Positions 9,663 through 21,960 of a stretch of 64,000 nt of DNA are shown here, in pieces. The notes beneath the pieces are model-generated. The model did no database searches and had not been told where the DNA came from. It worked only from the letters and a program-made list of their open reading frames with translations. The position numbers and the translations under genes are program-made. Source of the DNA: Brachionus rotundiformis (Eukaryota; Rotifera; Eurotatoria; Ploima; Brachionidae). Position 1 is the first letter of the stretch, and the number at the start of each line of letters is the position of its first letter. Location: the NCBI GenBank assembly GCA_016802295.1, contig JAESIW010000138.1, positions 1,311,904 to 1,375,903 on the forward strand. The letters are read 5' to 3'.

Positions 9663-10079
9663 TCAAAAAAACTTGTTATTTTTTGCCATTTGAATTGGCA
9701 TCGTTGGTTGATTACTTTGGCTTGGCGTATTTACATTTGAACTAATCGACGAAGAGGACTGCGTCGAGTTTAGCTTGGAAAATGCCTTTTCCATAAATTC
9801 CATATTTGGGGGCGTGACCGGTGTCGAACATGGACATATAGGTGACTGATTGGTACAATTTTTGTTCAAAGTTATGTCCCCAAAAAAAAGACTTAGCGCT
9901 GTTTGGTACTGCCAGTTCGTCGACTGCAATATTTGGATCGATTGTTCCAAATTGGTGCCTGTTATTGACATAAACTGGTTAACCATTACCTGTTGCTTTA
10001 GGTTCAATCCCGACATTAGCGCCGATTCATCGCGGATCGATGAGGACAAATACTTGGTCTGTGTCACTGATATGTCCAT
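9663..10079 (-). CDS. UBA-like domain-containing protein (UBALD1/2-like)
   Basis: 138-residue single-exon protein. Residues about 26-66 form the UBA-like fold of the UBALD (FAM100) family: LKQQVMVNQFMSITG, then TNWQYQTALSLFF. The conserved STPVTPPN and an AFSKLN segment follow. In the family these small proteins are poorly characterised cytosolic or nuclear factors with a UBA-like three-helix bundle. The tail is rich in Ser, Gln and Asn and ends MAKNNKFF. An N-terminal extension of about 25 residues precedes the domain. The ATG is the first in frame. An AG splice-like site (TTTTAG) lies about 12 bases upstream. Confidence 0.85.
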   Translation of the reverse strand: MDISVTQTKYLSSSIRDESALMSGLNLKQQVMVNQFMSITGTNLEQSIQILQSTNWQYQTALSLFFGDITLNKNCTNQSPICPCSTPVTPPNMEFMEKAFSKLNSTQSSSSISSNVNTPSQSNQPTMPIQMAKNNKFF

Positions 10080-11618
10080 TTTAAAAAATCTAAAATTTTA
10101 ATTTAATTTTTTAAAAAAATAAAAAAGTTTTCCAAATGCTAATTTATTCGTCTGATTTTTTATTTTTATCTTGTTGACTCAATGGGAATAATATAATTAA
10201 CTTTTTTTCTTTTCATTTTATCCAAATATTAAGAAAAAAATTTCGTATTTATTTTGAATTTTTCATTAAATCCGTCTGCCTTTTGGCTTTGATTCAAAAA
10301 AAAATAAAAATTTCTATAAATTAAATAATGAGTTGTTTAGTAATTTGCAATCAAAAGAATAGATTGCATAAATAGGCGCCGAGTTAATTATAATATTTCA
10401 AAAAAATATTTAGAATGATATTTTAAAAAAATAATCAATAACATTAAGTTTTCATTTTGTTTATTCAATTTGTGCTAAAATCGAAATAACATTGAATTTC
10501 AAATCTTAAATTTATCTCTTATCATGAATGCAAATTTTGCTCTCGTAAATATAATTTATGCTAATTGCAACTAGTATTGCAACCAAAATGATAATATTAT
10601 TTACCTTTTTTTTTTGATTTTGTTTTATTTTTATATACAAAAATTCTATTATTAATTATTTAGAATGAATCTATCAAATATCTAGATCAAATTTTTACCT
10701 TGTTCACAAGTGACCCCAATTTTGGTTACGTGTTCAAGTCTTAATCCCTAAGCCTTAAAAAAATATTTAATCTTAATCTCAAATATAGACTTGGCCTCCT
10801 AAATTTAGCGCTTAATTAGCGCCGACTCCAATCAAAACTATTCTACACTAATGAGCTAGCTGCCAAAATGAGCGATTGCATAATTTGATTTGTGCCAGTG
10901 GTTTCAAATGCCAAGTGAAATAAATTTCAATCAGAGCCAGTAAAGCAAAATCTAAATTATTCTTAATACCTAGAAAATATTTTCAAGTGCTTGGATTTGA
11001 TTAATTTTGATTACTTAATTAATTTTTTGTATATAAAATTTGCCAATCTTCAACTTGGCCAAATTGATTGCATGTTCAGCCACTGACTTAATGGCTTTAA
11101 ATTAATCAAAAATTTAATTAAATGTTAAATTTAACAAAAAATTTGCTCTTATTTACTCAAGTGCACTTAAAATAAAAAAAAATTATTTTTTTTTAAAGTT
11201 TAGTTTATTTTTTATTTATATAAAATTAGATACAAGTGCTTGACAAGAACAGGACCATATTTAATTTTACTTAATCAAATAAACTATTCGTCTTATCAGT
11301 TGTTTTTTATTTATTTAGCTCAAAACCTTTTTCATATGATAAACAATAGCCAAATAAGTAAATAAAAAGCCTCTTGGTTCGTAGTGGTGAACTACTTGAA
11401 ATTTTATATGTCGCACGTTAGCTTTCTCATCATTAATCTTATCTTATCTTTACTCTTGAATGAAGATAAAAATTTAATTTCGGCTATTTTGTTTACACAA
11501 AAATTATAATTGTAAAACTATGTTTGATTATTTGTGGACAATGTGAACAATTAAAAAAATAAAAAAATCTAAATAAGAAAAAGAGAAAAAAATTATTTAT
11601 TCAAAATTTAATTCTAAA
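10080..11618. other. Spacer upstream of UBALD and downstream of SMPD2
   Basis: 1.5 kb of AT-rich DNA. It must include the UBALD promoter and the SMPD2 3' UTR. A slightly less AT-rich stretch at about 10790-10920 carries scattered GCGCC- and TGGCC-type words but no open frame. Nothing else is recognisable. Confidence 0.4.
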
Positions 11619-13070
11619 TTAATTCAATTTGCTGGACTCGAAATTTTTGTGCCTAATGACCACATTTAAAGAATCCAAAGAGCAGAGTAGAATTTTTTTT
11701 TCCACTGACTTTATAAACAAAGTGAATATGAATAGAAAAAATATTATCATAGATAGAATAAAATTTTTGAATACTACTAAGTACTCATTTAAATTGTTGA
11801 ATAAAAATAGCAATATAAAACATAAAAATGCTATTAGGATAAAAATTATTTGACTTGTTGAAATTGAGTCAATGCTTTTGAGCAGAACTGAACGCGCATC
11901 CAAGTAATAGTGAATGCTTGGTTCGATTTGGTGCTTAATTTGAGTCAAGGGGTCATCAAGCTTGCGTTTTTTAATCTCAAATTCGGCGCGGACACCTTCA
12001 TGATCCGAGTAGTTCAAACCTGTACTTCCAATTTTGCCAAAACAAGTCTTGCAAACCAAGCATTTAAGAAACAGTTTTCTTCCATGCTTGAACATGATAT
12101 AATCTATTCTTTGTCCATCTGGAAAAGCTTTCCTAACTGAGATTGGCGGTTGGTATTTGTTGTTCTTATTGTTGCAAGTGATACCATCGCAGAATTCTTC
12201 CAAAGAATTCTTAAAAATACCATAAATTAAATGAATTAAAAGAAAATTAATTAAAAGCTCAGCTATTACATTTTTTTCCATAAAAGCATCTAGTAATTGG
12301 GCATGGTTTCTGAGAAGTTTGTAACCAAATTCAGTGTCAAGTGTGTTCAAATCTCCTAATAACAAGCAAACATCGGCCTGAACACCAGTCTTGGAAATAA
12401 ATTGGCCAAGCTCGAACAATTGAGTTATTCTATGAGCCAGATATTCATCCGAATGCTGATTCAAATGGAAATTAACTGAATAATTTGCATGAAGCTGAAA
12501 ATTTATAAATGAAAAATGTTAACCAAAAATTCAAATTTTAAATTACATGAGTAACATAAACATTGATAATTAGACCGTGATAGTGAATTACAGCTAGGCC
12601 GACAAGTTTTCCAGCGAACCAATCTGAGTGCTGAATTTTGTACGGGTAGCCATTTAGGGAAAATCTGTGAAAGAACACTTCCTCAATTTGGTGCTTTGAA
12701 AATACACAACAACCACTGCCAACTAAGCCATTTTGAAAATAGTGGGAATATGGAAAAATTAGCTCAATGCTGTCCTTTATTCGTTGATAATCTTTTATAG
12801 ACCATATCTTTCACTCAATTAAAATAAAATATATTTAATTGTATTAAGTGATTACTTCTTGGAGAGCTACCAGATCATAATCGCTCTCTCTTAATGCTCT
12901 AATCAAATATCTAAGTCGACTTTCTACATCTTTACTTATATAACGAATACCCCTAGTAATTTTGGTTCATGTAAAATGAATTGGTCAACAGAAAATATCC
13001 TAAATTACCAGAAATTTAATGTAACAACTTTAAGATTTGGAATGTTGGCTGATGAATTTACTTGCGTCAT
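11619..13070 (-). CDS. SMPD2: Neutral sphingomyelinase (sphingomyelin phosphodiesterase 2)
   Basis: Mg2+-dependent phosphodiesterase of the DNase I/exonuclease III superfamily, releasing ceramide and phosphocholine from sphingomyelin. Five exons on the minus strand: 13070-13009, 12952-12856, 12807-12547, 12494-12270 and 12209-11619 (411 residues). Landmarks in order: TLNFWGIRYISKD, the metal-binding Glu in DLVALQEIW, GYPYKIQHSDWFAGK, YVTHLHANY, LLLGDLNTL (catalytic Asp/Asn), RIDYIMFK, and SDHEGVRAEF with the catalytic His. Two adjacent hydrophobic segments near the C-terminus (residues about 335-380) match the family's membrane anchor. The 60-nt intron at 12210-12269 is a multiple of three and has no stop, so a retained form would add 20 hydrophobic residues. 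I treat it as spliced because the family has no insert there. Confidence 0.9.
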
Positions 13071-16000
13071 GGTTAATTAAAAAAATGCCTGAAATTATTT
13101 TCTACCTTAGAAAATTATTATCATTTGTTTATTGTTTAATAATTTATTTTTGAAAATAAATTTGATAATGATAAATTTTAAAAGCTGACAAAATTTTGTC
13201 TTAAATAATTTAAAAATTATATTCAAATTTTTTTATTTAGCCAAAGAGGCTAGTTTTTGTTTATAATGTTATGAAGAAAGAATGACCTCTGTTATTTTTT
13301 CCTTCTTTAAAAGCCAAGTATTAAATTTATCAAAAAGTTAATCAAATTTTTTTTCTTTTAGTAGAAAATAAATTTTTTTTTTCAAAAATTAATTAGTTAT
13401 TTATCTCAATTTATATCGAAAAGTGAATAGAATTTTATTTTTAATTTTTTAGATTAATTTTTAGACGAAGATTCTAAGTCTTAAATTTTATATTGCGTCT
13501 ATACACTAATAATTTAATTAGATTAAAATAATTCTAAAGTCTAATATATTTTTTTATATTTAATCTTTAATGATAATAATTTTTGCACTAATTAAAAGCA
13601 AGTTAAAAACTTATAAAGTTAATTAAAAATAACTAAATTAATTAAGCGATAATTTTATTTACACAAAATTTTAAATAATGGTATATTCTTGAAAAATAAT
13701 TCATTAATTTATGATTGAATAAAAGTCTTAAATTTAATATCTTATCAAAATTGTTTTAAATTTTTTTGAACTTTAGACTTTCTTTTAATTTCTGATTTTT
13801 TTTCATTTAGAGACTAGAATTTAAATTTTTGATTTAAATTATTTTCATGCCATCAACTAGATTCTTTTTTGAGCTGATTTTTTAATGAGTCAGCATTAGG
13901 GCAAAAATCGAGGTGCAAATAAGCTCTGAAATTTTAATTAAAAAAATATTATAAAATCTAGATTCAAGCAAAAATGAAATAATACAACTAAACCAAGACT
14001 AAAACAACTGATCTAATCTAATTTTGAATCAAAACTTTTGATGTTTTTGGGCTTATGGCAAAAAATTGGTTAAATGAACGAGAGAGTCAAACCAATTCAA
14101 AATAAAGATTAGTTACTTTTTGATCAGCTTTAATAAAATATCTTGATTTCTTAAATATCCTAGTAACATAAAAACTCTTATTTTTGTCTAATTAGAAATA
14201 TGACATTCTTAAAAATGATATATACCATTTATATAAAGTAATATATATATAAAATTCAAAATCTATAAGTTATTGTATTCGTGATCGTTTTTATATGTCC
14301 CATTTTGTCAAGAGTTTAGATTGTCATTTTATAAAGCATCTTTTCTTTAGCAATTTTGGTTAGTTTAAAAATTATGCAAATTTTAGGTGAAGATTTCAGT
14401 TTAAACAGAAAAATGGCTCCAAAACCTGAATAAAAACAGGATTATTTGCGTCAAAAACTATTATACTTGATTAAATGGCAATGTTTTTTTTTAATTTTTT
14501 TCTAAATTCTGCTGCATACAGAAGTTTAAAGTATATGTGATTAACAATACTTAATTTCCCAATTATATAAAGTTATTTAATTTTATGATATTTACATGAT
14601 TTACTTATGATTATTGAAAATAATGCTTATGAAGCATATTTTTCTTGGTAAAAATATCATCTAACCACTAACCATTTTAATAGACATTAAATAAATAATT
14701 TTTTTTCTAAACTTGGTAAATAAACAAGCCAGCTATCTAGTTCAAATTACATGGTTGTTTAGACTATTAATTTAATTAAATTTAAATAATTCCAAAATTC
14801 AAAATTATTCAATTAGCTAAAATTTCATTTTCAAATTTAAAAATATCATTTAAATTAGCAATTTTTAATCCGCTAGAGATACATTTAGAAAAAAAAACAG
14901 AAATATTGAATGTATTAAAATAATTAAATTTTCATATTTTTGGTCAAAAGATGATTATAAAAAAATACTGCATGATATTTAGTGATGAGTTGAAGCATTT
15001 TTTTACTCAAAATTTAACAAGTAAAATTTATTACAAAATTTATATGTTCAATCAAATTTAATTAAGTATTACTAAGTTTTCGTATAAAACTAAAAAAAAT
15101 AAAATACTAAGTAGGAGTTGGTTTATGTGTATCCAAGTTTATTTAGAAAAATTTAAAGTTTTTTAAAGATAAACAAAATTTTTCATTATTAGAAAATTAT
15201 GATTGTTCCAAAGACACAATATAAATAAATATGGTCCATAGTACTCTGGATGATTTATTTTGGATAATCATGAGTTAAATTTGCGTAATTTTTTCCAAAT
15301 CGCCTACATGTATCTAAAATTCGCAAATAAAATCTTAATTCACCTAAACGTACTTTTGGACTAATCACTTAATGGCTGCATGTTGGAAAAACTCCTACTT
15401 TTGTCAAACATGTGGCAAAGAGTTGATTAATTACGAACCAACATTATTAGACAAGATTTAAAATTTTAAATAAACATTTAATGATATTTTATTGTGACAA
15501 GGTATCTTATATTTTGTCTAAATGTCATTCCCCATGTTAATATGCTTATTCACATCATTGTGGTTTATGAGGAAAAAATGTTTTTCTGTTCCTCGACAGA
15601 CACTAAATCTTCTTAGTACAAGACACATTGCTTATTTTTATTTTATAATAAAATGAGGCCGTGTTCATACATGAGTCAAAATTTAGTATTTATTTCAATA
15701 ATTTCAGGCAATATTTTTCCCTCATAAATTTTTCTAATTAAAAGCTACTAAATGGAAAGAATCATTTAAAGTCTGTCAATTATTGTGACGTAAACAAAAA
15801 ATTTGCATAACACATAGGAGGCTCAATCGACTTAAAAATCGATAAATTTTGTCTCGTTAATGTTTGCCGAGTACACAAAGCTATCATATGCTAAGCTAAG
15901 GGATCAAGCTGCTTGAGACAAATCACAGCGTTTTTTTTTTGTCATATAATTTCTTTTTGTTATTATTACATAAATATCTATCATAAGTACTTTTACCTCC

Positions 16001-17045
16001 TACTTGATTATTAAATAAAGGTGTTAAATTTCAACTGAAAATAAAATTAATTTTTTTATAAAGATTTTATTTGAGAATGGTGATAATGTGAAAAAACTAG
16101 GCTAGGACCATGCGCGCGAATTTATTCGCACAGCGACGCTTTTATTGTCTTGTACATGGTCAATATTTAGTACATGCATCAAAATAGTTGTGTTTGAACA
16201 AAAATGCGCGCTAGCGAAACGCTTTAAGTAGAGTCTTAACTAGTGACTAGCGCTAATGAGTTGTGTGATAGGGTCTTAAGCAAATCTTATGTAAAACACA
16301 TGCAAATTAGTAATCAAAAAAATAGAAAAAATATATTTATAAAAACATAGCAACATAGGTAATATAAATCCAAAGGTAGCTTTAGAAAATAACAATTCTC
16401 TATTTTTTGTATTGCGAAATATGTTCTTTTTGGCGGTTAAAGTCAAGCTATTTGTTTACATTTAGAGTTTAATCCAGACTTATTCTTAGACTAGGTTTAT
16501 TTCGAATAGTTCTTGTCAGACATTAAATTTAGGCTAAAGCTAATTTTTGCCAACTAAGCAACCGACATTTCGAGTGTCTCCTAAAATAGTTGATAAAATT
16601 TATTTAGGTTATTTGATAAAAAAAAAAAACTGTTTAATTTTGACAGAAAAATGTTAATTTTATTTTATGCTGATTTGGGAAACTAAGGATATAAAATCAG
16701 CAGTTTTTAATTAAAAGCCAAAAGCGCATTATGCGATGGCTTAGATGGAAAAATCGCTAAGCTAAATTGAAAACACATGAGAATAGAATAGAACAGTTTT
16801 TAGCTTAATAGTCATTAGCGAAAAAGTTTAATTAAAAGAATTTCATAATTGCATTATCTCTCTGAGTTGATGAATATATAAACAGCCAATTGTCAGCACA
16901 AAGTCATGAGTGAAAAAAATTGAGAAAAAAATAAACATTTTAGCATGACAAGGATTGTTGGGGTCAGGCGTTCAGTGTTAGCTGACCATTTGTAAATATT
17001 TAATATTGGATCAAGTGATTGCCATAATTTTGTTGTTTCCTAGGC

Positions 17046-17438
17046 GTTACGCAATCACTTTTGAACAACTCTCTTACTAATTACGTAACCATGCATTTTC
17101 TATATCCATTTTTCCCATTTTATTTTATTTTGTTTTCTAGTTTTTTCATTTCTTATTTTTTCTGAAAAGAACAAAATCATAAAAAATCTAATTAGGAATA
17201 AATTATTCTCGTCTGCGCTTCAAATTTACGTCAAAATATCCTAAAGTTTATCTAAATTAGTCTACATATTACTTTTCCAGTTTATCACACATAGATTAGC
17301 TATTATATTTTTTAGCGTTTTTAAATTCTATTTTATCTTGTTTTTAAAAATAAATTATTAAACATCAATGATATTTTGTTTTATTTTTGTTGTTAAATGA
17401 TAATTGTCTTTTAATCTTAGATTAGTCTATTACGCAAT
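17046..17438. promoter_or_regulatory. Three C/EBP- or PAR-bZIP-like sites
   Basis: GTTACGCAAT at 17046-17055, ATTACGTAAC at 17080-17089 and ATTACGCAAT at 17429-17438 all match the TTRCGYAA half-palindrome bound by C/EBP and PAR-bZIP factors. They lie 1.3-1.8 kb upstream of the kinase ATG. CG-containing words are rare in this spacer, so three in 400 bp is noticeable, but binding is inference. Confidence 0.3.
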
Positions 17439-17646
17439 TGTTCTACAGACATTGGTATAAATTAATTTTATTAAAATTATTATTTTAAAAATAAACCAAA
17501 GATCATCTAAGACGTTGTATGGTGCAATGTTTGCCAAAATAGTCCTCTTTTTTCTCTAATGCTAAACAGAAAAATGTTTATCTTTAAAAGAGATAACTTT
17601 TGTTCAGGTTTTGATTATTTTACGCTTTTTTAAAACAAGATCGTTC

Positions 17647-18437
17647 AAGATCTTTGGAACAAAGAGAATACTAGTGAATAAACCGTTCTGGCAACAAAAA
17701 AATCTGCTTCTCGCTGATTTGGATTTGGTTGAATTTAATTTCAAAAATTAAGATAAGATCTTGAGAGATGCTTTATTTATTAAGAATTTTTTTAATTTTT
17801 TATTTAAAAATTAAGATAGTAATTTATGCTAATTTGTTGGCATATTTGCCAAGTGCCATTACGGCCAAGAAAATTTGGCATTACGAACATAATTGTCATA
17901 GCTCGGTCTGTTCAAGCTAAAATTCTAGCTCAAGATTGTACTGTTATGTAATGTTATCTAGGTTAATATTTGTTATTACAAAGATTAGTTTTGTTCTTTT
18001 CATATGAAAAATCAAGTAGATAATAACTTGAAGTAATTTATGCTAAAATTTAAGCTGTTTTTATTATTATTATTTTTCCTAATGCGCTCTTTGTGGAGCA
18101 TAGGGTCTTATTTTATTTTGATTCCTTGGTAACTCTTTAATACTTGTGCAGTTGGGCAGTTAGCCCTAACCGCTTACAGAAGAGCCGAAGCACATATATC
18201 CCGATCAGCTATCCACTTACTCTAGGAGGATTTGTACCTTGATTAAATGGCAGCTGATCGAACCACCTGTTTTTACTATTACAGAATACAATAGCCAAAT
18301 GTTTTCTCTCTGGATAAGATCTTGTAAGATCTTATTTAAATATTTTTGGGAAAAAAAATATTTTTGAACACTCTGTCAATTAGCTAGCTGTCACTAATTC
18401 ACTTTAAATTAAAAAGCAAGATCTTGTAAGATCTTAT
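17647..18437. repeat. Cluster of six AAGATCTT palindromes, two in identical 20-bp pairs
   Basis: The 8-bp palindrome AAGATCTT occurs at 17647, 17755, 18316, 18326, 18418 and 18428. The last four form two exact copies of AAGATCTTGTAAGATCTTAT at 18316-18335 and 18418-18437. They lie just upstream of the PIM-like kinase. Whether this is a transcription-factor array or a decayed repeat is unknown. Confidence 0.6.
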
Positions 18438-18540
18438 AATATAGGAGCCAGAGTCGAATAAGCAGCGATACTTATCTACCAGGTCAAGCGTGCAGAACAC
18501 CGCCCTGGCCTACCCTGGCGCACACACAGACCATCAATCT
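18068..18540. other. GC-richer patches, possible SINE or exon remnant
   Basis: Two patches (about 18070-18290 and 18440-18540) stand out from the AT-rich background. The first contains GAGGATTTGTACC, resembling an inverted and degenerate tRNA B box. The second contains a C-rich run with CACCGCCCTGGCC and CCCTGGCGC. Neither holds a long open frame. A tRNA-derived SINE remnant is one possibility, an untranslated exon another. Confidence 0.25.
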
Positions 18541-18792
18541 AACAAATATTGATTTTATTGTTTGATTATTTTAAATCAAATATAAATATATATATAAAAT
18601 AAAATATATAAAAAAATATATATATTTTTTTTTCTGGGTTGCAGCAATCATTTAATTAGCATAATGCAACTCGAAGCTCTAGTTTCTCTCGCTCACAATT
18701 TCAAACAAAATTAGGACAGAGCATTTATAAATTGTTAATTTGTACAAATATATATATATATATAAATAATTATAGAGAAAGACAGTTTTTTA

Positions 18793-20037
18793 ATGTCGTT
18801 AGAACAAAGCGAAGCGATTGGTATCGAAGGGGACATGGGCCGGTTCGGGCTGGCGGCCCCGGCCGGACTCAAGCGGCAGTCAAGCGGCATCAAATCGAAC
18901 CTGAGCCAGCTGGCGAGCATGCCCAGGAGCCCCAATCCCAAAATTTTCCTCACCAATAACCCCAAGTCGTCGACGTACTCGTCGTCGTCGAACACGTCCT
19001 CGTCGTCGTCGACCGGCTCCAACGAATCGTCCATACCGCTCAGTCTGAAGAAGGCGCTCTCGAAGCAGAAGAGCGTCGAGTCGGCGCCGGCCACTCCGAC
19101 CACCACTACCTCACACCAGCCAGCACACAACAAAAACTTCAACATCGAAAACGAACTCATCAAATACACCAAAGGTCTTCAAATAACCAACAACTACTTG
19201 AACTCGTACAAGCTTGGCGATCACATTCGCAACGGCGGCTTCTCGGAGATCTACGAGGGCCACCGTATCAGGTCCAACGACCGGGTCATTATCAAGCTAA
19301 TACCCAAGGACAGGACCAAAAATTGGCTCATGGTACACAACAAAAAGTATCCGGCTGAAATACTGCTGCACAAAATGAGCACCAATGTGAACGGAGTGGT
19401 CAAGATGTTGGAGTTTTTTGAGCAAGAACGCGAATGGATCATCATTATGCCCAAGATAGACAATTGTGTGGACTTGTTCGACTATTTGGAGTCGAAGAAC
19501 AAGGGCCGCTTGTGCGAGAGAGAAGCGTGCTACTTTTTCAAGCAGTTGGTGCGCATCAACTTGGACCTGTTGAGCCATGGCATTGTGCACCGGGACATCA
19601 AGTCCGAGAACTTGCTTGTCGAGCTGGACACTATGAAACTAGTGCTGATAGACTTTGGCGCCTCGGCCATATCCAGACAAAACCAGGCCCACGTCCAGTA
19701 CTACACCGATTTCCACGGCACCCGCCAATACAAACCGCCGGAGTACATCATGCACAAAAAATACACCGCCCAGGCGTCCACCATTTGGACACTGGGCATA
19801 CTCCTATACGACATGTGCAATGGTCAGCTGCCGTTCGAAACCGAACAGGACGTTCTCGAGTACAACATTCAAATGAAGACTAACTTGTCCGACGAGTACA
19901 AGGAGCTCTTGTTCGATTGCTTGAAAAAGGAGCCGCATTCGCGTCCCATGCTCAACGATTTGTTCCTCTATCAATGGATAAAGCTCTATGGAGACTTTGA
20001 GCCCGCCACTGGCCACAAACATGTCGACATCAAATGA
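18793..20037 (+). CDS. PIM-like serine/threonine protein kinase
   Basis: 414-residue single-exon kinase. The first 130 residues are low complexity, with a Ser tract (60-80) coded mostly by TCG/TCC. The kinase domain spans about 136-395. Glycine loop IRNGGFSEIYEG is at 145-156. The ATP lysine is in VIIK (168), followed by HRDIKSEN (266-273), DFG (287-289) and PPE at the end of the activation segment. The hallmarks of the PIM family are YTDFHGTRQYKPPE and STIWTLGILLYDMCNGQLPFE; PIM kinases likewise lack the usual Asp of DVWSLG. All catalytic residues are present, so it should be active and, like PIM, probably constitutively so. The coding sequence is far GC-richer than its flanks. A possible 5' UTR splice acceptor (CTGGGTTGCAG) lies near 18635-18645. 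Confidence 0.87.
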   Translation: MSLEQSEAIGIEGDMGRFGLAAPAGLKRQSSGIKSNLSQLASMPRSPNPKIFLTNNPKSSTYSSSSNTSSSSSTGSNESSIPLSLKKALSKQKSVESAPATPTTTTSHQPAHNKNFNIENELIKYTKGLQITNNYLNSYKLGDHIRNGGFSEIYEGHRIRSNDRVIIKLIPKDRTKNWLMVHNKKYPAEILLHKMSTNVNGVVKMLEFFEQEREWIIIMPKIDNCVDLFDYLESKNKGRLCEREACYFFKQLVRINLDLLSHGIVHRDIKSENLLVELDTMKLVLIDFGASAISRQNQAHVQYYTDFHGTRQYKPPEYIMHKKYTAQASTIWTLGILLYDMCNGQLPFETEQDVLEYNIQMKTNLSDEYKELLFDCLKKEPHSRPMLNDLFLYQWIKLYGDFEPATGHKHVDIK

Positions 20038-21960
20038 ATCTCAGTGAACTGAATATATTTATTGTTTTTGCTGCTTCTTTATTTTTATCTTTTCTTATAT
20101 TATTTGTTCTTTATAACGATCAATTTTTGTACATGTTTAATAGACTGTTTGAGCGCAATCAGCAACGCTGAATGTGTGAATATTGGCCGCATACTCTATT
20201 TGGCAACATGCGCCACAATGCAAGCTTTATATGTATATTAACAATTATCTAATGCACTACAATTTAACTACAATTTCACTACAAAAATATATTTATATTT
20301 ATCTCTCTTTCTCTCTCTCTCTCTCTTTTACAACTATTTCTCTATTTTATTTTCTTCTTTTTTTTTTTTTTTTTTAAATGATTTTTAAGAATTTTTGTAT
20401 TTAATTAAAGTTTTTTTTCTAATAAAATTTTATCAAATTTACTCGCTTTGAGTGTTAATGCGTTAGAAAGATAACTCTAAAGTGTAAAGTACAAGTGAAA
20501 GTGAATAGATAAGTTTATTAGGAACACATTTTTTACATAACAAAAAAATAATTTAATTTCTAAATTGCTCAAATCATTCATCTCTTATCTAAAATTATCC
20601 AGCTATTCAAAAGAGATGCCAATTTGAAACTATCTTTTTATCTGTAACACAATTCGAATCATTTTAGATAAGAATTTAGCGCCAAGATGTACCACTAGTC
20701 GTAGTGTGAACCATTTTAAGCCATTACTAATGGACCAGTGCTCAAACAAGTGGGCTCGCTTGGCATTGGAACCAAAGAAACACGAATGCCAGGCACAGTC
20801 CTTCGATTCGCAACCAGAGAGATCGCCCAAGGAGACAAGGGTTAAGAGATATGCTCGACAAGTATAGCCAATATGCAAAAATACCTATCTAAAATATTTT
20901 TTGCACACATTTTCAAATATATAGATAAAAATTAATAAATTTTAATCAATTAATTTTGATAATATTTAAAATTTTTGTTTTTGTTTTTTATAGTAATTTT
21001 TCAGCATATCAATAAAATAAAATTAATATTTTTGTCTTGAGCAAAAAACAAAAACGAAAACTTATTTGATAGTTTTTTAATTGGAAAAATAAAATAGAAG
21101 ATATTTTAGTTTATGTATGTTATCTTTGCAGATAAAAATAAGAGAATTTTTTGATAAATTTAAAAATAATTAGAAACATGACTTTGAAGTTAGATGAGAA
21201 AAATTTAATGAAACGTCACAAGATGGGTAGTTGAGTGCCAAAATCCAACTATTGAAAAAGCAAAAATGCCTTATCTAGGCTCGATCTAGTCGAAAATTTT
21301 TCAACTATATTTTGCATATTTGCTTGATTGAGAAAGTAAAATATCATTAATAGCCTGATTGATAGATAAGCACAAAATCTAAAATTATTTTTGATATAAT
21401 TGAATTTAGCATTTGTGCTTTTTTCCAAATTCACGATTAAAATATTCATGCCTATTTACAAAATATCTTATCAAATTAAACAAAAACAAATGTTTTTAAA
21501 ATATTTTAGTTATCAATTTGAGTTAAAATATTTTTGATTAAAAAAAAATTTAATTTAAAATCATCTTAATGTTTTTTTTTCTAATTAAACATGAATTATT
21601 TGACAATTTAAAGGTGTGCTATGATTTTATAATAAAAATATGTTTAAAATTTTCTTTATAAGTCAAATAGAAACGCTAATTAAAAAATCAATAAGTCTCT
21701 CATTTCTATTTCATTTGATTACATTTTTCACTTAATCTAATTTATACTTATTCAAATTATTAGCTTTAACTAAATAATGAAAAAAATAAATAAAGGAAGT
21801 AATTTTAAACGAAATTTAAAAATTTACAAAAAAATATTTTTTATTATAAAAATAAAGCAAATAATATTATTTTAAGTTAACATTCGAGTGCAATATCTAA
21901 TATAAAAAATGTATAGGCTGCCAAATTTGCTTGCTTGACTAAATATATCCATTGGAATAT
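20038..21960. other. Spacer after the kinase, with a TC microsatellite
   Basis: 1.9 kb, mostly AT-rich. A pyrimidine tract with (TC)n at about 20301-20327 and a T run at about 20359-20376 lie in the probable kinase 3' UTR. The orphan GC-richer block at 20655-20870 is described separately. Nothing else is recognisable. Confidence 0.5.
20655..20875. other. Orphan exon-like block, strand undecided
   Basis: About 215 bp with much higher GC than its surroundings and an open frame on each strand. The plus frame reads ...CTTSRSVNHFKPLLMDQCSN... through KETRVKRYARQ, flanked by AG at 20655-20660 and a GTATAG donor-like site. The minus frame reads ...SGCESKDCAWHSCFF... NGLKWFTLRLVVHLG and would need splicing to start. 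Base composition says this is not ordinary spacer. It could be an exon of an unseen gene, a lone small secreted-peptide exon, or a transposon remnant. I cannot choose. Confidence 0.35.

Larger units (their letters stand above)
13071..18792. other. 5.7-kb non-coding region between SMPD2 and the PIM-like kinase
   Basis: No credible coding exon was found on either strand. The DNA is AT-rich but broken by less AT-rich patches at about 16090-16320, 16960-17100, 18070-18290 and 18440-18540. Because the flanking genes diverge, the promoters of both should be here. Specific items listed separately are bZIP-type palindromes, an AAGATCTT cluster and a GC-richer patch. A SINE or a 5' UTR exon of the kinase could hide in the last kilobase. 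Confidence 0.5.

Noticed and set aside
18735..19172. 145-residue minus-strand frame over the kinase N-terminus
   Set aside because: It is the complement of the Ser-rich TCG/TCC repeat region of the kinase and runs into a TA repeat.
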